DNA from: Arenibacter arenosicollis
GTDB lineage: Bacteria; Bacteroidota; Bacteroidia; Flavobacteriales; Flavobacteriaceae
DNA: 64,000 bases
NCBI RefSeq assembly: GCF_014397245.1
Contig: NZ_JACLHY010000012.1
Span: forward strand, 1 to 64,000
Direction of reading: 5' to 3'
Shown: positions 54,424-62,999 of the stretch, one piece after another
Position numbering within the stretch: position 1 is the stretch's first letter
Layout of the letters: every line of letters begins with the position of its first letter
Notes under the pieces: model-generated
What the model was told of the DNA's origin: nothing
What the model saw: the letters and a program-made list of their open reading frames with translations, nothing else
Databases searched by the model: none
Program-made: the position numbers and the translations under genes

Positions 54424-56196
54424 ATGCAAGAAATCACCCGCCTTTTTGATTTTCCTTATTACCAATTAAAGAAATTCAATTTAAAAAAATCACTGGTCAC
54501 TAAGTATAATGGAGAATGGGTAGCAACATCCACCCAGGAATATATAGACAAGGCAAATGCCATAAGCAGGGCTTTGTTGCGACTTGGTGTAAAACCCAAC
54601 GATAAAATTGCCCTAATTTCCATGGCCAATAGAACCGAATGGAATATTATGGACATAGGAATTCTGCAATTAGGGGCACAAAACGTTCCTATATACCCTA
54701 CCATATCGGAAGATGATTATGAATATGTCCTAAATCATTCAGAGGCCAAATACGTCTTTGTTTCCTGTGAGGAGGTTTTTAACAAGGTTAATGCGGTTAA
54801 GGCAAATACTCCACATTTAAAAGATGTATACTCTTTTGATGTTCTGGGTAATTGTAAAAATTGGAGTGAAATTCTTGAGTTGGGCGCGGACACCTCCAAT
54901 CAAAAGGAAGTTGTAAAGCTAAAGGACATGGTTAAGCCGCATGACTTGGCCACTTTGATTTATACTTCGGGAACTACCGGTAGACCAAAAGGGGTTATGT
55001 TAACACATGATAACGTGGTTAGTAATTCCATTGCAAGTTCCAAACGTTTACCCATAGATTATGGCAATACTACTTGCTTAAGCTTTTTACCCGTATGTCA
55101 TATTTACGAAAGAATGATGATGTATTTGTATCAATACGCTGGCGTCACCATCTATTTTGCCGAGTCCATGGATAAGATAAGTGATAACCTAAAGGAGTGT
55201 TCTCCCCATGTTATGACCGCTGTTCCCAGATTATTGGAAAAAGTTTACGACAAAATCATCGCCAAGGGAACAGAACTTACCGGCATAAAAAAGAAATTAT
55301 TTTTCTGGGCCGTTGAGGTTGGTCTACAATACGAACCTTATGGACAAAATGGTTGGTGGTACGAAAAGAAATTAGCCCTAGCCAGAAAATTAATATTCAG
55401 TAAGTGGAAAGCAGGTCTGGGAGGAAATCTTTCATTAATAGCATCGGGTAGCGCCGCGTTGCAGCCTCGTTTGGCACGAATTTTCAATGCTGCTGAATTT
55501 GGAGTCATGGAGGGTTATGGCCTTACGGAAACTTCCCCTGTGGTTTCGGTTAACGATATGAGGAATGGTGGATTTAGAATTGGCACCGTTGGAAAACTTT
55601 TGGAAAATACCGAGGTGAAAATCGCAGAAGACGGCGAGATTTGTGTTAAAGGTCCACAAGTAATGTTAGGTTATTACAAGGATGCCGAAAAAACAGCCGA
55701 GGTCATAAAGGATGGATATTTTCATACCGGCGATATAGGCGAGATTGATGCAGATGGGTTTCTCAAGATTACGGACAGGAAGAAAGAAATGTTCAAAACC
55801 TCGGGAGGTAAATACGTTGCCCCGCAGTTATTGGAGAACAGATTTAAGCAATCGAGATTTATAGAACAAATAATGGTCGTCGGTGAAGGGGAAAAAATGC
55901 CCGCAGCCTTAATTCAGCCCGATTTCGAATTTGTGCGTAACTGGGCGAAAATTCATAATGTGGAAGTTGGTGATAACCAAAAAATGGTTAAAAATGAAAA
56001 AGTAATTGCCAGATTCCAGGAGGAAGTGGATTCGGCCAATGAAAGTTTTGCCAAATGGGAAAAGGTTAAACAATTTAGACTTACACCGGATATCTGGAGT
56101 ATAGATGGAGGTCACCTTACCCCTACTATGAAATTAAAACGTAAAATTGTCAAGGAAAAATATATCGACCTATATAATGACATCTACGAGCATTAA
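54424..56196 (+). CDS. long-chain acyl-CoA synthetase (AMP-dependent)
   Basis: 590 residues. It activates a fatty acid to acyl-CoA via an acyl-adenylate. ANL-family motifs: P-loop TLIYTSGTTGRPKGVMLTHD (about 177-196), GVMEGYGLTETSPVVSVND and DGYFHTGDIGEIDADGFLKI then TDRKKEMFKTSGGK, with catalytic Lys in LTPTMKLKRKIVKEKY near the C-terminus. Length fits bacterial FadD15-type long-chain enzymes. It stands immediately before the MarR-controlled beta-oxidation operon and supplies its substrate. A terminator follows, so it is a separate transcript. Confidence 0.94.
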   Translation: MQEITRLFDFPYYQLKKFNLKKSLVTKYNGEWVATSTQEYIDKANAISRALLRLGVKPNDKIALISMANRTEWNIMDIGILQLGAQNVPIYPTISEDDYEYVLNHSEAKYVFVSCEEVFNKVNAVKANTPHLKDVYSFDVLGNCKNWSEILELGADTSNQKEVVKLKDMVKPHDLATLIYTSGTTGRPKGVMLTHDNVVSNSIASSKRLPIDYGNTTCLSFLPVCHIYERMMMYLYQYAGVTIYFAESMDKISDNLKECSPHVMTAVPRLLEKVYDKIIAKGTELTGIKKKLFFWAVEVGLQYEPYGQNGWWYEKKLALARKLIFSKWKAGLGGNLSLIASGSAALQPRLARIFNAAEFGVMEGYGLTETSPVVSVNDMRNGGFRIGTVGKLLENTEVKIAEDGEICVKGPQVMLGYYKDAEKTAEVIKDGYFHTGDIGEIDADGFLKITDRKKEMFKTSGGKYVAPQLLENRFKQSRFIEQIMVVGEGEKMPAALIQPDFEFVRNWAKIHNVEVGDNQKMVKNEKVIARFQEEVDSANESFAKWEKVKQFRLTPDIWSIDGGHLTPTMKLKRKIVKEKYIDLYNDIYEH

Positions 56197-56221
56197 TAGG
56201 ATTTCTATATCCTAATTTATT

Positions 56222-56258
56222 AACAGCTTCTATTATTAGAGGCTGTTTTTATTTTCAA
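56222..56258 (+). terminator. rho-independent terminator after the acyl-CoA synthetase gene
   Basis: AACAGCTTCT pairs with AGAGGCTGTT (one G-T pair) around ATTATT, followed by a T-rich run TTTATTTT. It closes the acyl-CoA synthetase transcript just before the MarR operon. Confidence 0.75.
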
Positions 56259-56273
56259 ACTACATATTTTTTT

Positions 56274-56305
56274 GAAAATATATTATGCATGCATAATATA
56301 TTTTC
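56274..56305. promoter_or_regulatory. perfect 32-bp palindrome, probable MarR operator
   Basis: The half-site GAAAATATATTATGCA (56274-56289) is followed directly by its exact reverse complement, ending at 56305. It abuts the -7 element at 56307-56314, covering the -33 region of the MarR gene. A dimeric MarR protein bound here would block RNA polymerase, so autoregulation of the operon is likely. The AT-rich palindrome with TGCATGCA centre is typical in size for MarR sites, although unusually long and perfect. Confidence 0.7.
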
Positions 56306-56306
56306 A

Positions 56307-56314
56307 TATCTTTG
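56307..56314 (+). promoter_or_regulatory. -7 element of the beta-oxidation operon
   Basis: TATCTTTG is an exact TAnnTTTG match, two bases after the palindrome and 20 bases before the MarR ATG at 56334. Confidence 0.55.
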
Positions 56315-56333
56315 GAAGAACCAACAACTCAAC

Positions 56334-56768
56334 ATGAAAGACTTAACGATAGATTATACGCTGCGGGCAACTTGGCAAGCGGTGACAAAGATGTATAATG
56401 AAGAGGCAAGAAAATTTGAAAGTACCATGGCCGTAGGGTTTACCTTATTGAGCATAGACCCCAAAACCGGTACACCTTCAACGGCTCTAGGCCCAAAAAT
56501 GGGCATGGAGGCAACAAGTCTTTCCCGTATATTAAAAAGTATGGAGGAAAAGGGCCTAATAGAACGTAGACCCAACCCCAACGATGGCAGGGGCGTATTA
56601 ATACATCTCACGGCTTTTGGCTTGGAAAAGAGAAAGGACTCAAAGGACGTTGTACTTCGTTTTAACGAAGTGGTAAGAAATCATGTACCCATGGAAAAAT
56701 TGGATACCTTTTTTGAGGTAGCTGAGGTCATCAACAAATTAATAGCTGAAAAGAAAATTTATACATAA
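56334..56768 (+). CDS. MarR family transcriptional regulator
   Basis: 144 residues from ATG 56334; the upstream in-frame ATG at 56289 lies inside the palindrome and before the -7 element, so it is rejected. A winged helix-turn-helix is visible: TPSTALGPKMGMEATSLSRI (recognition region), LKSMEEKGLIERRPNPNDGR (wing) and VLIHLTAFGLEKRKDSKDVV. It is first in an operon with beta-oxidation genes and has a perfect palindrome over its promoter. It probably senses fatty acyl-CoA, like other MarR/TetR fatty acid regulators, but the ligand is inferred. Confidence 0.88.
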   Translation: MKDLTIDYTLRATWQAVTKMYNEEARKFESTMAVGFTLLSIDPKTGTPSTALGPKMGMEATSLSRILKSMEEKGLIERRPNPNDGRGVLIHLTAFGLEKRKDSKDVVLRFNEVVRNHVPMEKLDTFFEVAEVINKLIAEKKIYT

Positions 56769-56798
56769 CATTAAAACCTAATTAACACGTTTTTATTG

Positions 56799-59189
56799 AT
56801 GAACAAACACATTAAAAAAGTAGCAGTTATTGGTTCAGGTATAATGGGAAGTGGTATTGCCTGTCATTTTGCCAATATTGGGGTGGAAGTATTGCTTTTG
56901 GATATTGTCCCTAGGGAACTTAACGACAAGGAAAAGGCAAAAGGACTTACGCTAAAGGATAAAGTGGTAAGAAATAGGTTGGTAAACGAATCATTGGTGG
57001 CTGCGCTAAAATCCAAACCCTCCCCTATTTACCATCAAAAATTTGCCCAAAGAATTTCAACTGGGAATCTTGAAGACGATATTGCCAAAGTAGGACAGGT
57101 AGATTGGATCATAGAGGTGGTCGTAGAACGTTTGGATATAAAGAAAATAGTTTTCGAAAATCTGGATAAGCACAGAAAACCTGGTACTTTAATTACTTCC
57201 AACACATCGGGTATTCCCATAAAGTTTATGAGTGAGGGAAGAAGCGAGGATTTCCAAAAACATTTCTGTGGAACCCACTTTTTTAACCCTGCCAGATATT
57301 TAAAACTTTTTGAAATAATCCCAGGACCAAAAACTTCTCCAGAAGTGCTGGACTTTTTAAATGGTTATGGTGAACAATTTTTAGGCAAGACTTCGGTGAT
57401 TGCCAAAGATACTCCCGCATTTATTGGTAATAGAATAGGGACTTTCAGCATTATGAGTTTGTTCCATGCCGTAAAGGAATTGGACCTTACCGTAGAAGAA
57501 ATTGACAAACTTTCCGGACCTGTAATAGGCAGACCAAAATCGGCCACCTTCCGAACGGTTGATGTCGTAGGCTTGGACACTCTTGTACATGTGGCCAATG
57601 GTATTGCCGAAAACTGTAAGGACGATGAAAGAAGGGAGCAATTTATACTTCCCGATTTTATTGGAAAAATGATGGAAAACAAATGGTTCGGAAGTAAGAC
57701 CGGCCAAGGATTTTATAAAAAAGAAGGTAGGGAAATATTGGCGTTGGACTTAAATTCCATGGAATACCGACCTAGCAAAAAGGCTAGTTTTGCCACCCTT
57801 GAACTCACCAAGTCCATAGAAAATGTAATTGATCGCTTCAAGGTATTGGTAACGGGAAAGGATAAGGCCGGTGCTTTTTACAGAAAGAGTTTTTCTTCAT
57901 TATTTGAATATGCCTCCAATAGGATTCCAGAAATAACCGGAGAGTTATATAAAATAGATGACGCCATGAAGGCTGGTTTTGCCTGGGGGCATGGTCCGTT
58001 TCAAATTTGGGACGCAATAGGCGTTGAAAAGGGAATTGAAATGATGAAGGCCGAAGGCTTTACGCCTGCCTCTTGGGTTACCGAGATGCTTGCCACTGGG
58101 AATAAAACCTTCTATACCATTAAAGACGGGGCATCCTATTATTATGATATCCCTAAAAAGGCCATGGAAAAAATACCAGGTCAAGATTCCTTTATCATAT
58201 TGGATAATATTAGAAAATCCAATGAGGTATGGAAAAACTCAGGTGTTGTAGTAGAAGATTTGGGTGATGGTATATTGAATGTGGAATTTCAATCCAAAAT
58301 GAATACCATCGGAGGTGATGTTTTGGCCGGCTTAAACAAGGCCATCGATTTGGCAGAAAAGGATTTTCAAGGTCTTGTAGTGGGCAACCAAGCCCCTAAC
58401 TTCTCCGTTGGAGCCAATATTGGAATGATTTTTATGATGGCCGTGGAACAGGAATACGATGAGCTTAATATGGCCATTAAGATGTTCCAGGATACCATGA
58501 TGCGTATGCGCTATTCTGCAATTCCCACAATTTCTGCCCCACACGGAATGGCTTTGGGCGGGGGTTGCGAATTATCCCTGCACGCAGATATGGTGGTTGC
58601 AGCGGCAGAAACCTATATGGGATTGGTAGAATTTGGTGTTGGGGTAATACCAGGTGGTGGTGGTTCCAAAGAAATGACTTTAAGAGCCTCGGATACCTTT
58701 AGAAAAAATGATGTGGAACTTAATGTCCTTCAAGAATATTTCATGACCATTGGAATGGCAAAAGTATCAACCTCCGCATACGAGGCCTTTGATATGGGAG
58801 TACTTGAAAAGGGAAAGGATATAGTAGTCGTAAACAAGGATAGACAGATTGCGACCGCAAAAGGCTACGCCAAACTAATGGCAGAGCAAGGCTATACCCA
58901 ACCACCAAAGCGTAAAGACGTTAAGGTTTTGGGAAAACAAGCTCTGGGAATGTTTTTGGTAGGCACGGATGCCATGGAAGACAGTAATTATATAAGCGAA
59001 CATGACCACAAGATTGCCAACAAATTGGCCTATGTAATGGCTGGGGGCGACTTGTCGGAGCCAACGCTGGTTACGGAGCAATATCTATTGGATCTGGAAA
59101 GGGAAGCTTTCTTATCCCTATGCACGGAAAGGAAAACCTTGGAGAGGATACAACACATGCTGAAGACAGGAAAGCCGTTGCGAAATTAA
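56799..59189 (+). CDS. 3-hydroxyacyl-CoA dehydrogenase/enoyl-CoA hydratase fusion
   Basis: 796 residues from ATG 56799. Residues about 1-300 form the NAD-binding dehydrogenase (VAVIGSGIMGSGIACHFANI, TSNTSGIPIKFMSEG, HFFNPARYLKL) and a second dehydrogenase domain follows to about 440; residues about 490-700 are the enoyl-CoA hydratase (NQAPNFSVGANIGMIF, LGGGCELSLHADMVVAAAET, PGGGGSKEM). The order dehydrogenase then hydratase is opposite to E. coli FadB. It catalyses hydration and oxidation steps of fatty acid breakdown. It is co-transcribed with the MarR gene, 30 bases upstream. Confidence 0.94.
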   Translation: MNKHIKKVAVIGSGIMGSGIACHFANIGVEVLLLDIVPRELNDKEKAKGLTLKDKVVRNRLVNESLVAALKSKPSPIYHQKFAQRISTGNLEDDIAKVGQVDWIIEVVVERLDIKKIVFENLDKHRKPGTLITSNTSGIPIKFMSEGRSEDFQKHFCGTHFFNPARYLKLFEIIPGPKTSPEVLDFLNGYGEQFLGKTSVIAKDTPAFIGNRIGTFSIMSLFHAVKELDLTVEEIDKLSGPVIGRPKSATFRTVDVVGLDTLVHVANGIAENCKDDERREQFILPDFIGKMMENKWFGSKTGQGFYKKEGREILALDLNSMEYRPSKKASFATLELTKSIENVIDRFKVLVTGKDKAGAFYRKSFSSLFEYASNRIPEITGELYKIDDAMKAGFAWGHGPFQIWDAIGVEKGIEMMKAEGFTPASWVTEMLATGNKTFYTIKDGASYYYDIPKKAMEKIPGQDSFIILDNIRKSNEVWKNSGVVVEDLGDGILNVEFQSKMNTIGGDVLAGLNKAIDLAEKDFQGLVVGNQAPNFSVGANIGMIFMMAVEQEYDELNMAIKMFQDTMMRMRYSAIPTISAPHGMALGGGCELSLHADMVVAAAETYMGLVEFGVGVIPGGGGSKEMTLRASDTFRKNDVELNVLQEYFMTIGMAKVSTSAYEAFDMGVLEKGKDIVVVNKDRQIATAKGYAKLMAEQGYTQPPKRKDVKVLGKQALGMFLVGTDAMEDSNYISEHDHKIANKLAYVMAGGDLSEPTLVTEQYLLDLEREAFLSLCTERKTLERIQHMLKTGKPLRN

Positions 59190-59194
59190 AATGA

Positions 59195-59612
59195 TAGACG
59201 ATTAGACCCTAGAGACTAGACCAAATGGGACGACATAATTTTAAGAAATTGAAAATATGGCAAGAGGGAATGAAACTTGTAAGTGAAAACTTTAAACTGA
59301 CAAAAACATATCCAGATTTTGAAAGGTTTAATTTAATCAGTCAAATGAACAGATGCGCAGTTTCCATTCCATCAAATATTTCTGAAGGTTCAAGTAAAAG
59401 TACAAATAGGCATTTCATAATATATTTAGAGAATAGCCTGGGGTCAGCATTTGAATGGGAAACTCAATTAATTGTTTCTCATAATGAAAATTATTTAGAC
59501 AAAGAAAAGTTCGAAGAACTTGAAAATAAAATTTTACAAATTCAAAAAATGATTGCCTCCTTTATCGATAATCTAGGTAATCAAAGTCTAGACTCTAGAA
59601 TCTAGCAGTCTA
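59195..59612. mobile_element. inverted-repeat-bounded unit carrying a four-helix-bundle gene
   Basis: A 27-base arm at 59195-59221 and one at 59586-59612 are imperfect inverted repeats (21 of 27 positions pair; the best core is GTCTAGTCTCTAGGGTCT on the left against GTCTAGACTCTAGAATCT on the right, 15 of 18). Both are rich in CTAGA. They enclose only the S23-like gene, whose stop lies within the right arm. Removing the unit leaves a 35-base gap between the beta-oxidation genes. It therefore looks like an insertion into an operon, although no transposase is encoded. Confidence 0.55.
59225..59605 (+). CDS. four helix bundle protein (S23/23S rRNA intervening sequence family)
   Basis: 126 residues. 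Family signature: HNFKKLKIWQEGMKLVSENF, RFNLISQMNRCAVSIPSNIS, EGSSKSTNRHFIIYLENSLG and an ending helix FEELENKILQIQKMIASFID. These proteins form a pentameric helical bundle; relatives were found inside 23S rRNA intervening sequences, and others (Avd) bind the template RNA of diversity-generating retroelements. Codon use here (many AAA, AAT, ATA) looks more AT-rich than in the flanking beta-oxidation genes, consistent with transfer. No retroelement gene is present. Function is open. Confidence 0.92.
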   Translation: MGRHNFKKLKIWQEGMKLVSENFKLTKTYPDFERFNLISQMNRCAVSIPSNISEGSSKSTNRHFIIYLENSLGSAFEWETQLIVSHNENYLDKEKFEELENKILQIQKMIASFIDNLGNQSLDSRI

Positions 59613-59642
59613 AACTCTCATTGTCAAAACAAAAATAGAACT

Positions 59643-60836
59643 ATGAACAAACAAGCCTTTATAGTAAAAGCATATAGAACAGCAGTAGGGAAAGCTCCAA
59701 AAGGTGTATTCCGTTTTAAAAGAACAGATGAATTGGCTGCTGAAACCATAGCCTATATGATGAATGAGCTGCCTCAATTGGACAAAAAGCGAATTGATGA
59801 TGTAATCGTCGGAAACGCTATGCCCGAAGGATCGCAGGGACTTAACATGGCCCGTTTAATTTCGTTAATGGGACTTAATATAGTTGATGTCCCAGGAGTT
59901 ACAGTCAACAGATTCTGTTCATCGGGTATTGAAACTATAGGTATTGCCACAGCAAAAATCCAGGCTGGTATGGCAGATTGTATCATTGCCGGTGGAGCAG
60001 AAAGCATGAGTGCCGTTCCCATGACGGGATACAAAACAGAACTCAACTATGATCTTGCAAAATCCGGACATGAGGATTATTACTGGGGAATGGGAAATAC
60101 TGCAGAAGCAGTAGCAAAACAATTTAATGTCTCGCGTGAAGACCAAGACGAATTTGCCTATAATTCGCACATGAAAGCTCTCAAGGCACAGGCTGAAGAC
60201 CGTTTTCAAAGTCAGATCGTGCCTATTGAAGTGGAGCAAATCTATGTTGATGACAATGGTAAGAAAGCCAGTAAAAAATATACCGTAACCAAAGATGAGG
60301 GACCTCGAAAAGGAACCAGTAAGGAAGCTTTGGCCGGATTGAGACCCGTTTTCGCGGCAGGTGGAAGCGTTACCGCAGGTAATTCCTCACAAATGAGCGA
60401 TGGGGCGGCATTTGTTTTGGTTATGAGCGAGGATATGGTAAAAGAATTGAACTTGGAGCCTATTGCCAGATTGGTGAACTATGCCGTGGCCGGTGTGGAA
60501 CCCAGAATTATGGGTATTGGCCCTGTAAAAGCAATCCCGAAAGCCTTAAAACAAGCCGGACTTAAACAAGAAGATATTGAACTGATAGAATTAAATGAAG
60601 CTTTCGCATCACAATCCTTGGCCGTAATTCGTGAACTTAATTTAAATAATGATATTGTCAATGTGAATGGAGGAGCAATCGCCCTGGGCCATCCCTTGGG
60701 CTGTACAGGAGGTAAATTATCCGTTCAACTTTTTGATGAGATGAGAAAGAGAAAAATGCAAGGCAAATATGGCATGGTAACCATGTGTGTAGGTACAGGT
60801 CAAGGTGCTGCAGGGATATTTGAATTTTTAAATTAA
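59643..60836 (+). CDS. acetyl-CoA C-acyltransferase (thiolase)
   Basis: 397 residues. Cleaves 3-ketoacyl-CoA with CoA, the last step of beta-oxidation. Catalytic Cys92 is in [15 protein letters not shown], the GxGxG-like C-terminal motif [13 protein letters not shown] holds the second Cys, and the His lies in [17 protein letters not shown] (about 341-357). A long tetramerisation insert runs around 115-240. Degradative FadA-type features are shown by gene neighbours rather than sequence. It follows the inserted four-helix-bundle unit and precedes the acyl-CoA dehydrogenase gene. Confidence 0.95.
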   Translation: MNKQAFIVKAYRTAVGKAPKGVFRFKRTDELAAETIAYMMNELPQLDKKRIDDVIVGNAMPEGSQGLNMARLISLMGLNIVDVPGVTVNRFCSSGIETIGIATAKIQAGMADCIIAGGAESMSAVPMTGYKTELNYDLAKSGHEDYYWGMGNTAEAVAKQFNVSREDQDEFAYNSHMKALKAQAEDRFQSQIVPIEVEQIYVDDNGKKASKKYTVTKDEGPRKGTSKEALAGLRPVFAAGGSVTAGNSSQMSDGAAFVLVMSEDMVKELNLEPIARLVNYAVAGVEPRIMGIGPVKAIPKALKQAGLKQEDIELIELNEAFASQSLAVIRELNLNNDIVNVNGGAIALGHPLGCTGGKLSVQLFDEMRKRKMQGKYGMVTMCVGTGQGAAGIFEFLN

Positions 60837-60922
60837 ACAACATACGGTCTATTGATTGTAGAGATAATTTTTTCTAAAATATCTTCTCTATCTATGCTGT
60901 AAAAAACTTAACAAGACTAACA

Positions 60923-62731
60923 ATGAGCACAGACACAACAACTAAAGAAATATTAAGAGGTGGACAATTCCTTGTCAAGGAAACCAATTGCGAAGATGTT
61001 TTTACCCCTGAGGATTTTTCCGAGGAGCAGAAAATGATGCGCGATTCCGTTATCGAGTTTAATGACCGCGAAATAGTGGTCAATAGAGATCGATTCGAGG
61101 CAAAAGATTATGCCCTAACTGAAGAGGTAATGACCAAGGCCGGAGAAATGGGTTTTTTGGGAGTTGCTGTTCCTGAAGCCTACGGAGGATTGGGAATGGG
61201 ATTCATTTCTACTATGATTGTATGCGAATATATTTCTAGCGGAAGTGGCTCGTTCAGTACTGCCTTTGGAGCCCATACCGGAATAGGAACCATGCCGATT
61301 ACCCTATATGGCACTGAAGCACAAAAACAAAAGTACGTGCCTAAATTGGCTACCGGTGAATGGTTCGGTGCCTATTGTTTAACAGAGCCCGGTGCAGGTA
61401 GCGATGCCAATTCAGGTAAAACCACAGCTACTTTATCCGAAGACGGCAAAAGTTACAAAATCAATGGCCAAAAAATGTGGATTTCCAATGCTGGGTTCTG
61501 TAAATTATTCATAGTATTTGCCCGTATAGAAAAGGACAAGAATATTACTGGATTTATTGTTGAAAACGACCCAAGTAATGGTATTACTTTAGGAGAGGAA
61601 GAACATAAATTGGGAATTCGTGCCTCTTCTACCAGGCAGGTTTTCTTTAATGACACCGTAGTTCCTGTGGAAAATATGCTATCCGACAGAGGTAATGGAT
61701 TTAAAATTGCCATGAACGCTTTAAATATTGGACGGATAAAATTAGCTGCCGCCTGTTTGGATTCCCAAAGGCGAATTACTACCAACTCATTAAGGTACGC
61801 TACAGAACGCAAGCAATTTAAAACTGCCATAGCCGATTTTGGAGCCATTAAATCGAAATTGGCAGAAATGGCAACTAGTTTATATGCCGGGGAATCTGCC
61901 TCCTATAGAGCGGCTAAAAATATTGAAGATCGTATTGCCATGCGTTTGGAAGCGGGTAATAGTCATCAAGAATCTGAGCTTAAAGGAGTTGAGGAATATG
62001 CAATTGAATGTTCTATTTTAAAAGTTGCGGTATCCGAAGACGTGCAAAACTGCTCGGACGAGGGTATCCAAATTTTTGGTGGCATGGGCTTTTCCGAAGA
62101 AACACCCATGGAAGCTGCTTGGAGAGATGCCCGTATAGCCCGTATTTACGAAGGTACCAATGAAATAAACCGAATGTTGTCCGTTGGCCTGTTGATCAAG
62201 AAAGCCATGAAAGGGCATGTAGATCTTTTAGGTCCGGCTACGGAAGTAGGAAATGAACTAATGGGCATTCCCTCTTTTGATACCCCGGATTATTCCGAAT
62301 TGTTTGCTGAAGAAAAGGAAATGATTGGAAAACTTAAGAAAGTATTCTTAATGGTTGCCGGGTCAGCAGTACAAAAATATGGACCAGCTTTGGATGAACA
62401 TCAAATGTTACTCTTGGCTGCCTCCAATATTTTAATTGAAATTTATTTGGCAGAATCTGCAATCCTCAGAACCGAGAAAAATGTAAAACGATTTGGTGAA
62501 GCGGCTCATAAAGAACAAATATCCATGTCCAAATTATATTTGTACAATGCTGTGGACATTATTATAAAGAATGGTAAGGAAGCAATAGTTTCTATGGCTG
62601 AAGGTGATGAGCAACGTATGATGCTTATGGGACTAAAACGCTTTACAAAATATGCAAATCAACCCAATGTTGTTGAATTACGTAACACCATTGCAGAAAA
62701 ACTTAAGGCCGAAAACAAGTATTGTTTTTAG
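60923..62731 (+). CDS. acyl-CoA dehydrogenase (very-long-chain type)
   Basis: 602 residues. Core motifs: CLTEPGAGSDANSGKTTATL, YKINGQKMWISNAGF, FGGMGFSEETPMEAAWRDAR and the catalytic-Glu segment ARIYEGTNEINRMLSVG. A C-terminal extension of about 170 residues (from about 430) is the arrangement of VLCAD/ACAD9-type enzymes, suggesting long acyl chains and perhaps membrane association. It oxidises acyl-CoA to 2-enoyl-CoA using FAD. Last gene of the fatty acid degradation operon, followed by a strong terminator. Confidence 0.95.
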   Translation: MSTDTTTKEILRGGQFLVKETNCEDVFTPEDFSEEQKMMRDSVIEFNDREIVVNRDRFEAKDYALTEEVMTKAGEMGFLGVAVPEAYGGLGMGFISTMIVCEYISSGSGSFSTAFGAHTGIGTMPITLYGTEAQKQKYVPKLATGEWFGAYCLTEPGAGSDANSGKTTATLSEDGKSYKINGQKMWISNAGFCKLFIVFARIEKDKNITGFIVENDPSNGITLGEEEHKLGIRASSTRQVFFNDTVVPVENMLSDRGNGFKIAMNALNIGRIKLAAACLDSQRRITTNSLRYATERKQFKTAIADFGAIKSKLAEMATSLYAGESASYRAAKNIEDRIAMRLEAGNSHQESELKGVEEYAIECSILKVAVSEDVQNCSDEGIQIFGGMGFSEETPMEAAWRDARIARIYEGTNEINRMLSVGLLIKKAMKGHVDLLGPATEVGNELMGIPSFDTPDYSELFAEEKEMIGKLKKVFLMVAGSAVQKYGPALDEHQMLLLAASNILIEIYLAESAILRTEKNVKRFGEAAHKEQISMSKLYLYNAVDIIIKNGKEAIVSMAEGDEQRMMLMGLKRFTKYANQPNVVELRNTIAEKLKAENKYCF

Positions 62732-62764
62732 TAAAGAGTAGCTAACTCAAGCCCATGCTTCTTT

Positions 62765-62817
62765 AATAAGCAAAAAGAAGAACCGCTCCAAAAGAGCGGT
62801 TCTTCTTTTTGCTTATT
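62765..62817 (+). terminator. very strong rho-independent terminator
   Basis: A 24-bp perfect stem: AATAAGCAAAAAGAAGAACC plus GCTC on the left (62765-62788), the loop CAAAA, and the exact complement at 62794-62817. T runs are built into the right arm. It ends the beta-oxidation operon; the A/T-rich lower stem makes it bidirectional. Confidence 0.93.
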
Positions 62818-62999
62818 ACTTTCCTTTTTTTAGCCTCCCCCCTATTTCAAACAATAGGCAACAATCAAAATGGAATTTCCATCGCCTTCCTAAAGCGTCT
62901 TCCCCAAATGGGTAGTTTTCCTTTTTATAAATCCCGTGTCTATCGGATTAAAATATTAACCAAATAAATCAACCAATAAATTCAAAACTAAATACCTTA

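Noticed and set aside
59225-59605. S23-like gene as the Avd protein of a diversity-generating retroelement
   Set aside because: No reverse transcriptase, template repeat or variable target gene is present in the window.
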